Below are positions 51,731-59,474 of a stretch of 64,000 nucleotides of DNA, piece after piece. The notes below the pieces were generated by a model, which saw only the letters and a program-made list of their open reading frames with translations, searched no databases and was not told the DNA's origin. Source of the stretch: Isoptericola chiayiensis (lineage in GTDB: Bacteria; Actinomycetota; Actinomycetes; Actinomycetales; Cellulomonadaceae). Location of the stretch: assembly GCF_013149805.1 (NCBI RefSeq), contig NZ_JABEZT010000010.1, forward strand, positions 37,562 through 101,561, in the 5' to 3' direction. Position 1 is the first letter of the stretch. Each line of letters opens with the position of its first letter. A program made the position numbers and the translations under genes.

Positions 51731-52248
51731 AGGTACTGGCCGGGGGAGCGTTCGTCCCGCGGGCCGTTCGGGCCGCCCGGGCCGAACGGCGGGTGCGCCC
51801 CGGGCGGGAGGCCGCGCCGCATCTGGCTGAGCTGCTGCTGGGCGGCCATCTGCTGGGCGACCAGGGCCGTCTGGATGCCGTGGAACAACCCCTCGAGCCA
51901 GCCGACGAGCTGGGCCTGGGCGATGCGCAGCTCGGCGTCCGACGGCGTGGCGTCGGCGGTGAACGGCAGCGTGATGCGGTGCAGCTCGTCGACCAGGTCC
52001 TCGGAGAGGCCGTCCTCGAGCTCGCTGATCGAGCGTTCGTGGATCTCGGCGAGCCGGGTGCGGGCGGCGTCGTCGAGCGGGGCGTCGCGCACCTCGTCGA
52101 GCAGCTTCTTGACCATGCTGCCGATGCGCATGACCTTGGCGGGTTCGGAGATGCTGGGGCTCTCTGACTGCTCGTCCTGCCCCGCCTCGTCCGGCGCGGC
52201 GGGGACGCCGTCGCCCTCGGGGGTCACGGTGCGGTGCTCGTCGACCAT
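51727..52248 (-). CDS. bpa: Bacterial proteasome activator (Bpa/PafE type)
   Basis: A 173-residue protein of the Bpa family (formerly DUF2587; mycobacterial Rv3780). It forms a dodecameric ring that opens the 20S proteasome without ATP. The helical core runs from VMRIGSMVKKLLDEVRDAPL to EGLFHGIQTALVAQQMAAQQQ, and the C-terminus GQYL is the proteasome-docking tail. Its presence implies that this organism has, or had, a 20S proteasome, coded outside the window. The N-terminal 35 residues are acidic and disordered. Confidence 0.93.
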   Translation of the reverse strand: MVDEHRTVTPEGDGVPAAPDEAGQDEQSESPSISEPAKVMRIGSMVKKLLDEVRDAPLDDAARTRLAEIHERSISELEDGLSEDLVDELHRITLPFTADATPSDAELRIAQAQLVGWLEGLFHGIQTALVAQQMAAQQQLSQMRRGLPPGAHPPFGPGGPNGPRDERSPGQYL

Positions 52249-52288
52249 GGCCCCAGTGTGCCGCGAGGGGCCCGCCGGCGCGACGGCG

Positions 52289-53266
52289 TCACGGCAGCAG
52301 GAGCACCTTGCCGAACGCCTCGCCGGACTCCAGCATCGCGTGTGCGGCCTCGGCCTCCTCCAGCGGGAGCCGGGCGTGCACGACGGGTCGGACCCGGCCG
52401 TCGGCGACCATCGGCCACACGTGCTCGGCGACGGCGGCGACGATCGCGGCCTTCTCGACGGCGCTGCGCGAGCGCAGCGTGGTCCCGGTGACGGTGGCCC
52501 GCCGGGCCATGAGGCGCGCCAGGTCGAGCTCGCCGGTGCGGCCCTGCTGGAGGCCGATCACGACGAGCCGGCCCGACGGCGCCAGGAGCCGGACGTTGTC
52601 CTGGAGCGCGCCGGCGCCGAGGACGTCGAGCACGACGTCGGCACCCCGGCCGTCGGTGGCGGCCCGGACGGCGGCGACCACGTCCTCGGTGCGGTGGTCG
52701 ACGACGACGTCCGCGCCCAGGTCGCGGCAGCGCGCGGTGCGCTCGGGGCCGCCGGCGGTGGTGACGACGCGGGCGCCCAGGGCCTTGCCGAGCTGGACGG
52801 CGATGCTGCCGACCCCGCCGGAGCCGCCCTGGACGAGGAGTGTCTCGCCGTCGTCGAGCCGTCCGGCGTCGACGAGGTTCGTCCAGGCCGTGCACACCGC
52901 CTCGGGCAGCGCGGCGGCGTCGACGGGGTCGATGCCTGCGGGCAGGGGCAGGACCTGCCCGGCGGGTGCGATGGCCTGCTCCGCGTACCCTCCGCCGTCG
53001 AGCAGGGCGACCACGCGGTCGCCGACACGCGGCCACGACACGCCGGGGCCGAGCGCGCGGACGCTACCGGATATCTCCAGTCCCGGCCAGTCGGGAGCGC
53101 CGGGCGGCGGAGGGTAGAGTCCGGCGCGTTGTAGCAGGTCAGCCCGGTTCACGCCACTCGAGAGCACGGCGAGGAGTACCTCGCCGGCGCCCGGTTCGTG
53201 TAGGTTGAGCCTGTTCGTGGTGAGTTTCGCCGAGGCACCCTTGCCGGATATCGTGACCGCTCGCAC
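52289..53266 (-). CDS. NAD(P)H:quinone oxidoreductase, MDR/zeta-crystallin type
   Basis: A 325-residue zinc-free medium-chain reductase. GroES-like domain first (MRAVTISGKG, VLSSGVNRADLLQRAGLYPPPP, PGLEISGSV), then the NADPH fold with LVQGGSGGVGSIAVQLGKALGARVV near residue 145 and RTGELDLARLMARRATVTGTTLRSRS near 250, closest to PIG3/QorA-like proteins. It reduces quinones or enones with one or two electrons. The GTG 53266 start matches relatives (MRAVTIS); the open frame goes 75 codons further. It is divergent from the conservon. Confidence 0.92.
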   Translation of the reverse strand: MRAVTISGKGASAKLTTNRLNLHEPGAGEVLLAVLSSGVNRADLLQRAGLYPPPPGAPDWPGLEISGSVRALGPGVSWPRVGDRVVALLDGGGYAEQAIAPAGQVLPLPAGIDPVDAAALPEAVCTAWTNLVDAGRLDDGETLLVQGGSGGVGSIAVQLGKALGARVVTTAGGPERTARCRDLGADVVVDHRTEDVVAAVRAATDGRGADVVLDVLGAGALQDNVRLLAPSGRLVVIGLQQGRTGELDLARLMARRATVTGTTLRSRSAVEKAAIVAAVAEHVWPMVADGRVRPVVHARLPLEEAEAAHAMLESGEAFGKVLLLP

Positions 53267-53394
53267 ACGGAGCAGGCTACCCAGGCACGGCGTCGAGCGG
53301 TGGGAGAGCGGTTCCGCGAGTGCGATGAACTCCGGTGGTACGAGGGTGGACTTCCCGCGGACCGCCGATCGACCAGTGATGGAGAGAGGTCCAC

Positions 53395-56300
53395 ATGCTC
53401 CGCAGGTTGGGCGTTCGCGGGAAGATCCTTGCGACACTCGCCGTGCCGATCTTCGTCCTCCTCGTGGCGGCCACCTACATCTCGTGGGGTGCATGGCAGG
53501 ACGCCGTGCGAGCGGGACAGTCCTCGGACCTCGTCGACAGCCTCGAGCTGCAGGACCGCGCCGGCACCGCCGTGGCGACCGAGCGCGCGCTCGCGATGCT
53601 CGCCCTCAACGACGTCCCCGGGGCGATGGACCAGCTCGTCGACGCCCAGGAGGCGAGCGACGAGGCGGTGGACGCCCGTGACGAGGCGCTGCTGGACCTC
53701 GACGTCGACGCGCTGAGCGTCGGTGTCCAGGACGCCATCGAAGCCACGGTCGACGACCGCACCGCCCTGGACGAGCTCCAGCGCCAGGTCATCTCCGGAC
53801 AGGTCAGCGAGAGCAGCGCGATCACCCGGTACACCGACATCATCGAACGCGCGATGGACGTGCCCCGGGCCGTGGCGGCGGCGGAGCCCGACGCCGGCCT
53901 GGCCGAGCGCCTCAACGCCTACGTGGCGCTGGACGAGGTCATGCTCGCCAACACCTACGAGCGTCCCCTGGTCGCCCTGGCCCTGAGCAACGCCGCGGCG
54001 GCGCGCGAGGAGGACCCCGACGACCCGCAGTACAACGCCCAGCTCATGCAGCAGATGGTCGCCGCGCTGCAGGAGACCAACGAGCTCCAGCAGGACGCGG
54101 CGGAGCAGCTCGGCCGGCTCGGCGGCGACTACGTGCTGCCCGGCTACGACGAGCGCCTGTCGACGCTGCGCACCCAGTTGCGGTGGCTGACGTTCTCCGG
54201 CTTCAACCAGTCCGACGCGGCACAGTGGAGCGACCTCTCGCAGGGGTGGATCGAGGACACCCGTCCGGTGCGTGACGACGTCCGCGCCGACACGGTCAGC
54301 TACGCGGCCGACCTGGCGACGGACGCCCGGCTCCGTGCCGGTGGTACGGCCGGCGCCACGTTCGGCATCGTGCTGCTGTCGTTCGTCTTCGCCCTCATCA
54401 TCGCCCGCCGCATCGTGAACCCGCTGCGACGGCTGACGACCGCCACCGCGGACGTCCGCGACCGCCTGCCCCAGATGGTCGAGCAGATGGCCGTGCCCGG
54501 GCAGGCTCCGTCGGTCGACCTGGTGCAGATCCCGGTCGAGTCCTCCGACGAGATCGGACGCCTGGCCAACGCGTTCAACGAGGTCAACGCGACCACGGTC
54601 GAGGTGGCGCGGGAACAGGCCGCGCTGCGCGGGTCCATCGCCGAGATGTTCGTCAACGTCGCCCGCCGCGACCAGGTGCTCCTCAATCGCCAGCTCGCGT
54701 TCCTCGACGAGCTGGAGCGGTCGGAGGAGGACCCGAGCACGCTGTCGAACCTCTTCCGCCTCGACCACCTCGCGACGCGGATGCGGCGCAACGCCGAGTC
54801 CCTCCTGGTGCTCGCCGGCATCGACTCCGGCCGCCGCGTGCGCAACCCGATGCCGGTCTCCGACGTGATCCGTACGGCGTCGTCCGAGATCGAGCTGTAC
54901 GACCGGGTCCGCCTGGAGCTGCACGCCGACCCGCACATGCTCGGTCACAACGCGCTCAACGCGGCGCACCTGCTGGCGGAACTCCTCGAGAACGCCACGA
55001 TGTTCTCCGAGCCGCACACGCCGGTCGAGGTCTCGACCGTGACCGACGCCCGCGGCGTGGTCGTCACCGTGCGGGACCACGGCCTCGGCATGTCGACCGA
55101 GGAGATCGCCGAGGCGAACGCGAAGGTCGCCTCGACGGCCGCCTCGGACGCCGTCGGCGCCCAGCGCCTCGGGCTCTTCGTGGTCGGCCGGCTGGCCGCG
55201 CGGCTCGGTGCGACCGTCGAGTTCGCGTCCGGGACCGAGGGCAAGGGCACCGTCGTCACGGTGTCGTTCCCCGCCGCGCTGTTCCTGGCCGACGAGGCCA
55301 TGCCGCTGCCGCAGCCCACCGACCCGCTGGAGGCCGCCACCCAGCGCTCAGCGTCGCAGCTCGGTGCGTCGCGCGGGGCGTCGGAGCTCACCGGTGCGGC
55401 CCCGGCGACGGTCCCGGCCGGACCGGAGCCCTCGGCGGCCGACGCCCCGGATCCGGAGCCCGCGGTCCTGCGGTCCGAGTCCTCGACGGTGGCGACGCCC
55501 GAGCCGGCGCCCTACGAGCCGGCACCCCACGAGGCGGAGCCCGAGCCGTACCGGCCGCAGGCACCCGAGCCGCGCCCCGAGACCGCGCCGGCCCCGGCGC
55601 TGTACGAGCCCGAGCCGCCCACGGCGGAACCGGTCGACATCGACGCGCTGACGGACGGGACCACGGCCACCGGCATGCCGCGCCGTCGCCGCGGCGACTC
55701 CGGCTCGCCGACCGAGTCGATCGTGCTGCCGCCGCTCGAGACGCCGTCGCTGGACACCTCCGAGCAGATCCCCGAGGAGGGCTCCTGGAGCCCGCCCAGC
55801 GAGGTCGCGGGGAGCGCGGCCGCGGCCCTGCCGAGCCGTCGGCGCGGGAACGGCGAACCGGCCCCGATGTCCGGCGCGCTCCCGCTGCCCGCGGCCGAGG
55901 AGCCGACCGCGAAGCCGATCGAGGTGGAGCAGCGCACCGGCCTGTTCTCCAGCTTCCGTTCGATGGAACGGCTCGAGGAGGGCTCGACCGAGAGCACGCT
56001 GCAGCTCGACGCCGTCTCGGGCGACCCCGCCGACGTGCCCGAGAGCTTCGGTGCCGAGCCCGCGACGCCGGAGCAGCAGTCCTCCGCGGCCGCCGCCGAG
56101 GAGCGCCCGGTACCTGCCGCGGAGCACCCGACGCCGAGCCCCACGCCCGCCCCGGCTCCGGCCGATGCTCCGGCACCGGTCCGGTCGACGTCGTGGGCCG
56201 AGGCCCCCTCGCCGGCCACCGCGCCGACACCCGTGGGACAGTCCGCGCCGGACTCGTACACGGCGGACTCGTCCGCGATGGAGCCGCCGTCGTCGTCCGC

Positions 56301-57363
56301 GAACGGCCGTGCCGAGCCCGAGGACTCCCCGCAGGAGCTCGAGTCGCTGCCGGCGTTCGAGGAGCTGATGTCGAACCTGCCGACGCGGCGCGGGGAGCTG
56401 CAGCCCTCCGGCCGCAAGCGGGGCCTCTTCGGACGCAAGCCCGCCGTCCAGAGCACGGAGTCGGCCGCCGCCGCGGCGGCGGAGTCCGTCACCGGCGCGC
56501 AGGCGTCCTCGGACCGCGTCGACGCCGCACGAACCGAGGCGTGGTCCGCGCCGGCCGAGCCGGCCCGACCCGACCCGGTGCACCGTACCGACGAGCTCTC
56601 GGGCCTCCGGCATCCCGCCGTGGTGGACCCGTTCGCCTCGGACGCGGTCCCGCCCGCCACGGCCGCGACGCCCGCCCCGGCCCGGCCCGCTCCGGCGACG
56701 CCGGCTCCCGCCGACCGCCGTGCCGAGCCGCTCCGGCCCGCGGCACCCGCGCAGTCCGCGGCGTCCTCGGCGACTCCTTCGCCGGCGTTCCCGGCCCCGG
56801 TCGCCTTCGGGCAGCCGGCGGTCGAGGAGGTGCCGTACCAGCCGCGCTCGGTCGAACCGGAGGACGGACGTGGACCGCGGGCCGGCGAGGACCGTCCGGC
56901 CACCGCCGACGCGGCTGCCCCGACCGGCACGGCGCCGACCGCGAACGGCGCCCGCGCGGCGTCGTACGGAGACTCCGTGCTGCCCCTGCGGTCGACCGTG
57001 AGCTCGGACGCCGACCCGCTCGACCCGCACTACGTGCCCGACACGATCGAGGCGCGGTCCGAATGGATGGCCTCGGCCGTCCTGTACGAGGAGATGTCGA
57101 CGCTGATGCAGCGCGGCGTCTTCCAGGAAGAGAACGTGACGACCAGCAACGAGGAGCAGACGTACCGACCGGCCACGGCCGCGCCGACCGCCGCACCCGG
57201 TCTCACCCGACGTGCCCGTCCCGCGGAGCCGGCGGCCCCGGCCGACCGGTTCACGGCCTCGATCGAACGCGACCCGGAGCAGCTGCGCGCGCGCCTCTCG
57301 GCCTTCCAGTCGGCGACGGCCCGCGGGCGCTCCGAGGCGAGCGACGACGGGGGGCTCGACTAA
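53395..57363 (+). CDS. cvnA: Conservon sensor kinase-like protein CvnA, with a very long tail
   Basis: A 1,322-residue membrane protein. Helix 1 (residues 9-28) and helix 2 (about 318-336) enclose an outside nitrate-sensor-like helical domain. HAMP follows, then NVARRDQVLLNRQL and FRLDHLATRMRRNAESLLVL, the degenerate dimerisation region. The ATPase domain has N-box ELLENATMFS (about 531), G1 DHGLGMS and G2 QRLGLFVVGRL. From about 632 a 690-residue tail is rich in Pro, Ala, Glu and Ser with scattered MPRRRRG, LPSRRRG, LPTRRG and GRKRGLFGRK clusters. Streptomyces CvnA proteins act with CvnB-D as a membrane signalling complex; no response regulator is nearby. Confidence 0.93.
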   Translation: MLRRLGVRGKILATLAVPIFVLLVAATYISWGAWQDAVRAGQSSDLVDSLELQDRAGTAVATERALAMLALNDVPGAMDQLVDAQEASDEAVDARDEALLDLDVDALSVGVQDAIEATVDDRTALDELQRQVISGQVSESSAITRYTDIIERAMDVPRAVAAAEPDAGLAERLNAYVALDEVMLANTYERPLVALALSNAAAAREEDPDDPQYNAQLMQQMVAALQETNELQQDAAEQLGRLGGDYVLPGYDERLSTLRTQLRWLTFSGFNQSDAAQWSDLSQGWIEDTRPVRDDVRADTVSYAADLATDARLRAGGTAGATFGIVLLSFVFALIIARRIVNPLRRLTTATADVRDRLPQMVEQMAVPGQAPSVDLVQIPVESSDEIGRLANAFNEVNATTVEVAREQAALRGSIAEMFVNVARRDQVLLNRQLAFLDELERSEEDPSTLSNLFRLDHLATRMRRNAESLLVLAGIDSGRRVRNPMPVSDVIRTASSEIELYDRVRLELHADPHMLGHNALNAAHLLAELLENATMFSEPHTPVEVSTVTDARGVVVTVRDHGLGMSTEEIAEANAKVASTAASDAVGAQRLGLFVVGRLAARLGATVEFASGTEGKGTVVTVSFPAALFLADEAMPLPQPTDPLEAATQRSASQLGASRGASELTGAAPATVPAGPEPSAADAPDPEPAVLRSESSTVATPEPAPYEPAPHEAEPEPYRPQAPEPRPETAPAPALYEPEPPTAEPVDIDALTDGTTATGMPRRRRGDSGSPTESIVLPPLETPSLDTSEQIPEEGSWSPPSEVAGSAAAALPSRRRGNGEPAPMSGALPLPAAEEPTAKPIEVEQRTGLFSSFRSMERLEEGSTESTLQLDAVSGDPADVPESFGAEPATPEQQSSAAAAEERPVPAAEHPTPSPTPAPAPADAPAPVRSTSWAEAPSPATAPTPVGQSAPDSYTADSSAMEPPSSSANGRAEPEDSPQELESLPAFEELMSNLPTRRGELQPSGRKRGLFGRKPAVQSTESAAAAAAESVTGAQASSDRVDAARTEAWSAPAEPARPDPVHRTDELSGLRHPAVVDPFASDAVPPATAATPAPARPAPATPAPADRRAEPLRPAAPAQSAASSATPSPAFPAPVAFGQPAVEEVPYQPRSVEPEDGRGPRAGEDRPATADAAAPTGTAPTANGARAASYGDSVLPLRSTVSSDADPLDPHYVPDTIEARSEWMASAVLYEEMSTLMQRGVFQEENVTTSNEEQTYRPATAAPTAAPGLTRRARPAEPAAPADRFTASIERDPEQLRARLSAFQSATARGRSEASDDGGLD

Positions 57364-57449
57364 TGGCCCCCGGAGCGTGAATGATGTCCCTGGATCTTCT
57401 CCGCAGCCGCGGTGACCTGCGCACTCAGCGCACCTGACGAGGAGGAAGC

Positions 57450-57899
57450 GTGACCCTCAGTACTGAAGCGACCAACTTCGGGTGGCTTCTCGACAACTTC
57501 GTCCGGACCGTCCCGGGCAGCCGCCACACCCTGGTGGTCTCGGCGGACGGTCTGCTCATGGCGATGTCGGACCAGCTCGACCGCACCAGCGGTGACCAGC
57601 TGGCCGCGATCGTGTCGGGCATGTCGAGCCTCACCCGTGGCGCCTCCCGCCAGCTCAACGGCGGCAACGTGCGGCAGGCCATCATCGAGATGGACAACGG
57701 GTACCTGTTCCTGATGAACGTCTCGAACGGGTCGGTCCTGGCCGTGGTCGCTGAGGCGAGCTGCGACATCGGGCTCATCGGCTACGAGATGGCGCTGCTG
57801 GTCTCGCGCACGGAGGCGACCCTGACACCGCAGCTCATCTCGGAGATGCGGGGCAACCTTCCGGTCGACGGCGCGACACGGTCCGCGCAGGTGGGATGA
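57450..57899 (+). CDS. cvnB: Conservon roadblock/LC7 protein CvnB
   Basis: A 149-residue roadblock/LC7 domain protein (NFGWLLDNFVRTVPGSRHTLVVSADGLLMAMS, then LAAIVSGMSSLTRGASRQL and GNVRQAIIEMDNGYLFLMNVSNGS). It acts as a scaffold and likely regulator of the CvnD GTPase, as MglB does for MglA. GTG start behind AGGAGGAAGC, 86 bases after cvnA; nine-base gap to cvnC. Confidence 0.95.
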   Translation: MTLSTEATNFGWLLDNFVRTVPGSRHTLVVSADGLLMAMSDQLDRTSGDQLAAIVSGMSSLTRGASRQLNGGNVRQAIIEMDNGYLFLMNVSNGSVLAVVAEASCDIGLIGYEMALLVSRTEATLTPQLISEMRGNLPVDGATRSAQVG

Positions 57900-57907
57900 G
57901 ATAGACG

Positions 57908-58324
57908 ATGGCGCACGCACCGTTCGGTACCCACGGCTCGCAGTCCGCGGATGTCTACGAGGCTTCCACGGTGCGGCCCTACGCGGTCACGGGTGGCCGT
58001 GTCCGCTCCTCGATGTCCGACCTGCCCCTGGAGGCGCTGGTCGAGGTGATGCCGGGAGCGGTCAACAGCTTCGGCCTGACACCCGAGAAGCGCGCGATCC
58101 TGCAGCACGCGGCACACACCTACGTGTCCGTCGCGGAGCTCTCGGCGCTGCTCAAGCTCCCCCTCGGCGTCGTCCGCATCCTGGTCGCGGACATGCAGGA
58201 GGAGGGGCACATCACCGTGCACACCTCGGCCCCGGTGAACGTCCACACGGGCCACGGCAGCAACCACTCGGGACTTTCCCTGAGCGTCTTGGAGAGTGTT
58301 CTCAATGGCATTTCCGCCCTCTGA
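57908..58324 (+). CDS. cvnC: Conservon DUF742 protein CvnC
   Basis: A 138-residue DUF742 protein: VRPYAVTGGRVRSSMSDLPLEALVEV, then a winged-helix-like HAAHTYVSVAELSALLKLPLGVVRILVADMQEEG. Members may bind DNA or another conservon member; the role is not settled. Its last codons overlap the cvnD start by about 20 bases. A His-rich stretch VNVHTGHGSNHSG lies near the end. Confidence 0.95.
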   Translation: MAHAPFGTHGSQSADVYEASTVRPYAVTGGRVRSSMSDLPLEALVEVMPGAVNSFGLTPEKRAILQHAAHTYVSVAELSALLKLPLGVVRILVADMQEEGHITVHTSAPVNVHTGHGSNHSGLSLSVLESVLNGISAL

Positions 58325-59279
58325 CAGCGCGGCGCCCGCAGGGTTCGGCGGAGTGGCCCCGACCTGGGCTCCGCTGTCCGCCCCATCCGGTGCGGTAGGA
58401 GCGTCCACGGGAGGTCCGATGTCCTCGTCCCTCGACGGTGCCTCGGCGCCGGCACGGCAGAGCGTGCTGGGCGGCTCGTCCGCCGTCGCGCCGCAGACCG
58501 CTGCCCCGCAGGCCCCTGCCCCGCAGGCCTCGAGCGTCTCGGGCCACGCGCCGTCGGCCGACACCGAGCAGGCGACCTCGCCGCAGGCGCCCACGAGCGC
58601 CGGGCCGGACGGCCACGAGGCCCGGTCCGCCGGTGCGAGCGCGCAGACGGCCGTCGCCGGAGGCGGCGCGGCGGCCGCGGCGGCACCGGCCACGGCCGCG
58701 CAGGGCGGCAGCTCGGCCCCGACGGTGACGAAGATCGTCGTGGCCGGCGGGTTCGCCGTGGGCAAGACGACCTTCATCGGGTCGATCTCCGACGTCGAGC
58801 CCCTGAACACCGAGGCGGCCATGACGGAGCACTCCGTCGGGGTCGACGACGCCGGTGGCGTGACCGACCGCAAGACCACGACGACCGTGGCCATGGACTT
58901 CGGCCGGGTCTCCCTGCCCGGGAACCTGTGGCTGTACCTCTTCGGCACCCCCGGGCAGGACCGCTTCCTGTTCATGTGGGACGACCTGGTCCGTGGTGCC
59001 ATCGGCGCCGTCGTCCTGGTCGACACGGACCGGCTCGAGCAGTGCTTCCCCGCGATCGACTACTTCGAGTCCCGGGGCGTGCCGTTCGTGGTGGGCGTGA
59101 ACTGCTTCGACGGTGTCGCCAAGCACCGCCTCGAGGACGTCCGCGAGGCGCTGCAGATCCCGGCCCACGTGCCGATGCTGTACACCGACGCGCGGTCGCG
59201 GGCCGCGACCAAGCAGACCCTGATCTCCCTGGTCCAGCTGGCGATGCGTCAGCTGCGGGCCGGCAGCGCCCAGGGCTGA
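58305..59279 (+). CDS. cvnD: Conservon GTPase CvnD with long disordered N-terminus
   Basis: A 324-residue Ras-like small GTPase. The G domain starts at about residue 143: P-loop VVAGGFAVGKTTFIGSIS, G2 KTTTTVAMDFG, switch motif LFGTPGQDRF, and base-specificity VVGVNCFDG. Typical CvnD proteins are near 190 residues; here 140 extra N-terminal residues are rich in Ala, Pro, Ser and Gly with repeats like APQTAAPQAPAPQA. ATG 58305 has GGAGAG eight bases before it. The start lies inside cvnC. It is the last conservon gene and a strong terminator follows. Confidence 0.94.
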   Translation: MAFPPSDSAAPAGFGGVAPTWAPLSAPSGAVGASTGGPMSSSLDGASAPARQSVLGGSSAVAPQTAAPQAPAPQASSVSGHAPSADTEQATSPQAPTSAGPDGHEARSAGASAQTAVAGGGAAAAAAPATAAQGGSSAPTVTKIVVAGGFAVGKTTFIGSISDVEPLNTEAAMTEHSVGVDDAGGVTDRKTTTTVAMDFGRVSLPGNLWLYLFGTPGQDRFLFMWDDLVRGAIGAVVLVDTDRLEQCFPAIDYFESRGVPFVVGVNCFDGVAKHRLEDVREALQIPAHVPMLYTDARSRAATKQTLISLVQLAMRQLRAGSAQG

Positions 59280-59290
59280 CGACACGCTGC

Positions 59291-59323
59291 GAGGGCCGAC
59301 CGGGTGCCGCCCGGTCGGCCCTC
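59291..59323 (+). terminator. Conservon terminator
   Basis: A perfect 14-bp stem (59291-59304 with 59310-59323) with loop TGCCG, 12 bases after the cvnD stop. Confidence 0.85.
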
Positions 59324-59351
59324 GGCGTCCCGGGGCACCCGCCGTCGCGGA

Positions 59352-59357
59352 TAGACT
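59352..59357 (+). promoter_or_regulatory. -10 box of tRNA-Ser(UGA)
   Basis: TAGACT lies ten bases before the mature tRNA start; no good -35 box is visible. Confidence 0.5.
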
Positions 59358-59367
59358 GCGGGGCCGA

Positions 59368-59455
59368 GGAGGGCTGACAGAGCGGCCGAATGTGACGGTC
59401 TTGAAAACCGTTGTGCGGCGACCCCGCACCGGGGGTTCGAATCCCCCGCCCTCCG
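59368..59455 (+). tRNA. tRNA-Ser, anticodon UGA
   Basis: An 88-base class II tRNA. Acceptor stem GGAGGGC pairs with GCCCTCC, anticodon stem ACGGT/ACCGT encloses CTTGAAA with anticodon TGA at 59402-59404, and a long variable arm GTGCGGC...GCAC follows. T-loop GGTTCGAATCC is present. CCA is not encoded. Confidence 0.96.
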
Positions 59456-59474
59456 CTCCCGTCCGGCCGACGGC

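Noticed and set aside
57782..59026. A 414-codon minus-strand frame across the conservon
   Set aside because: It is antisense to cvnB-D, which have clear domains, and shows no domain of its own.
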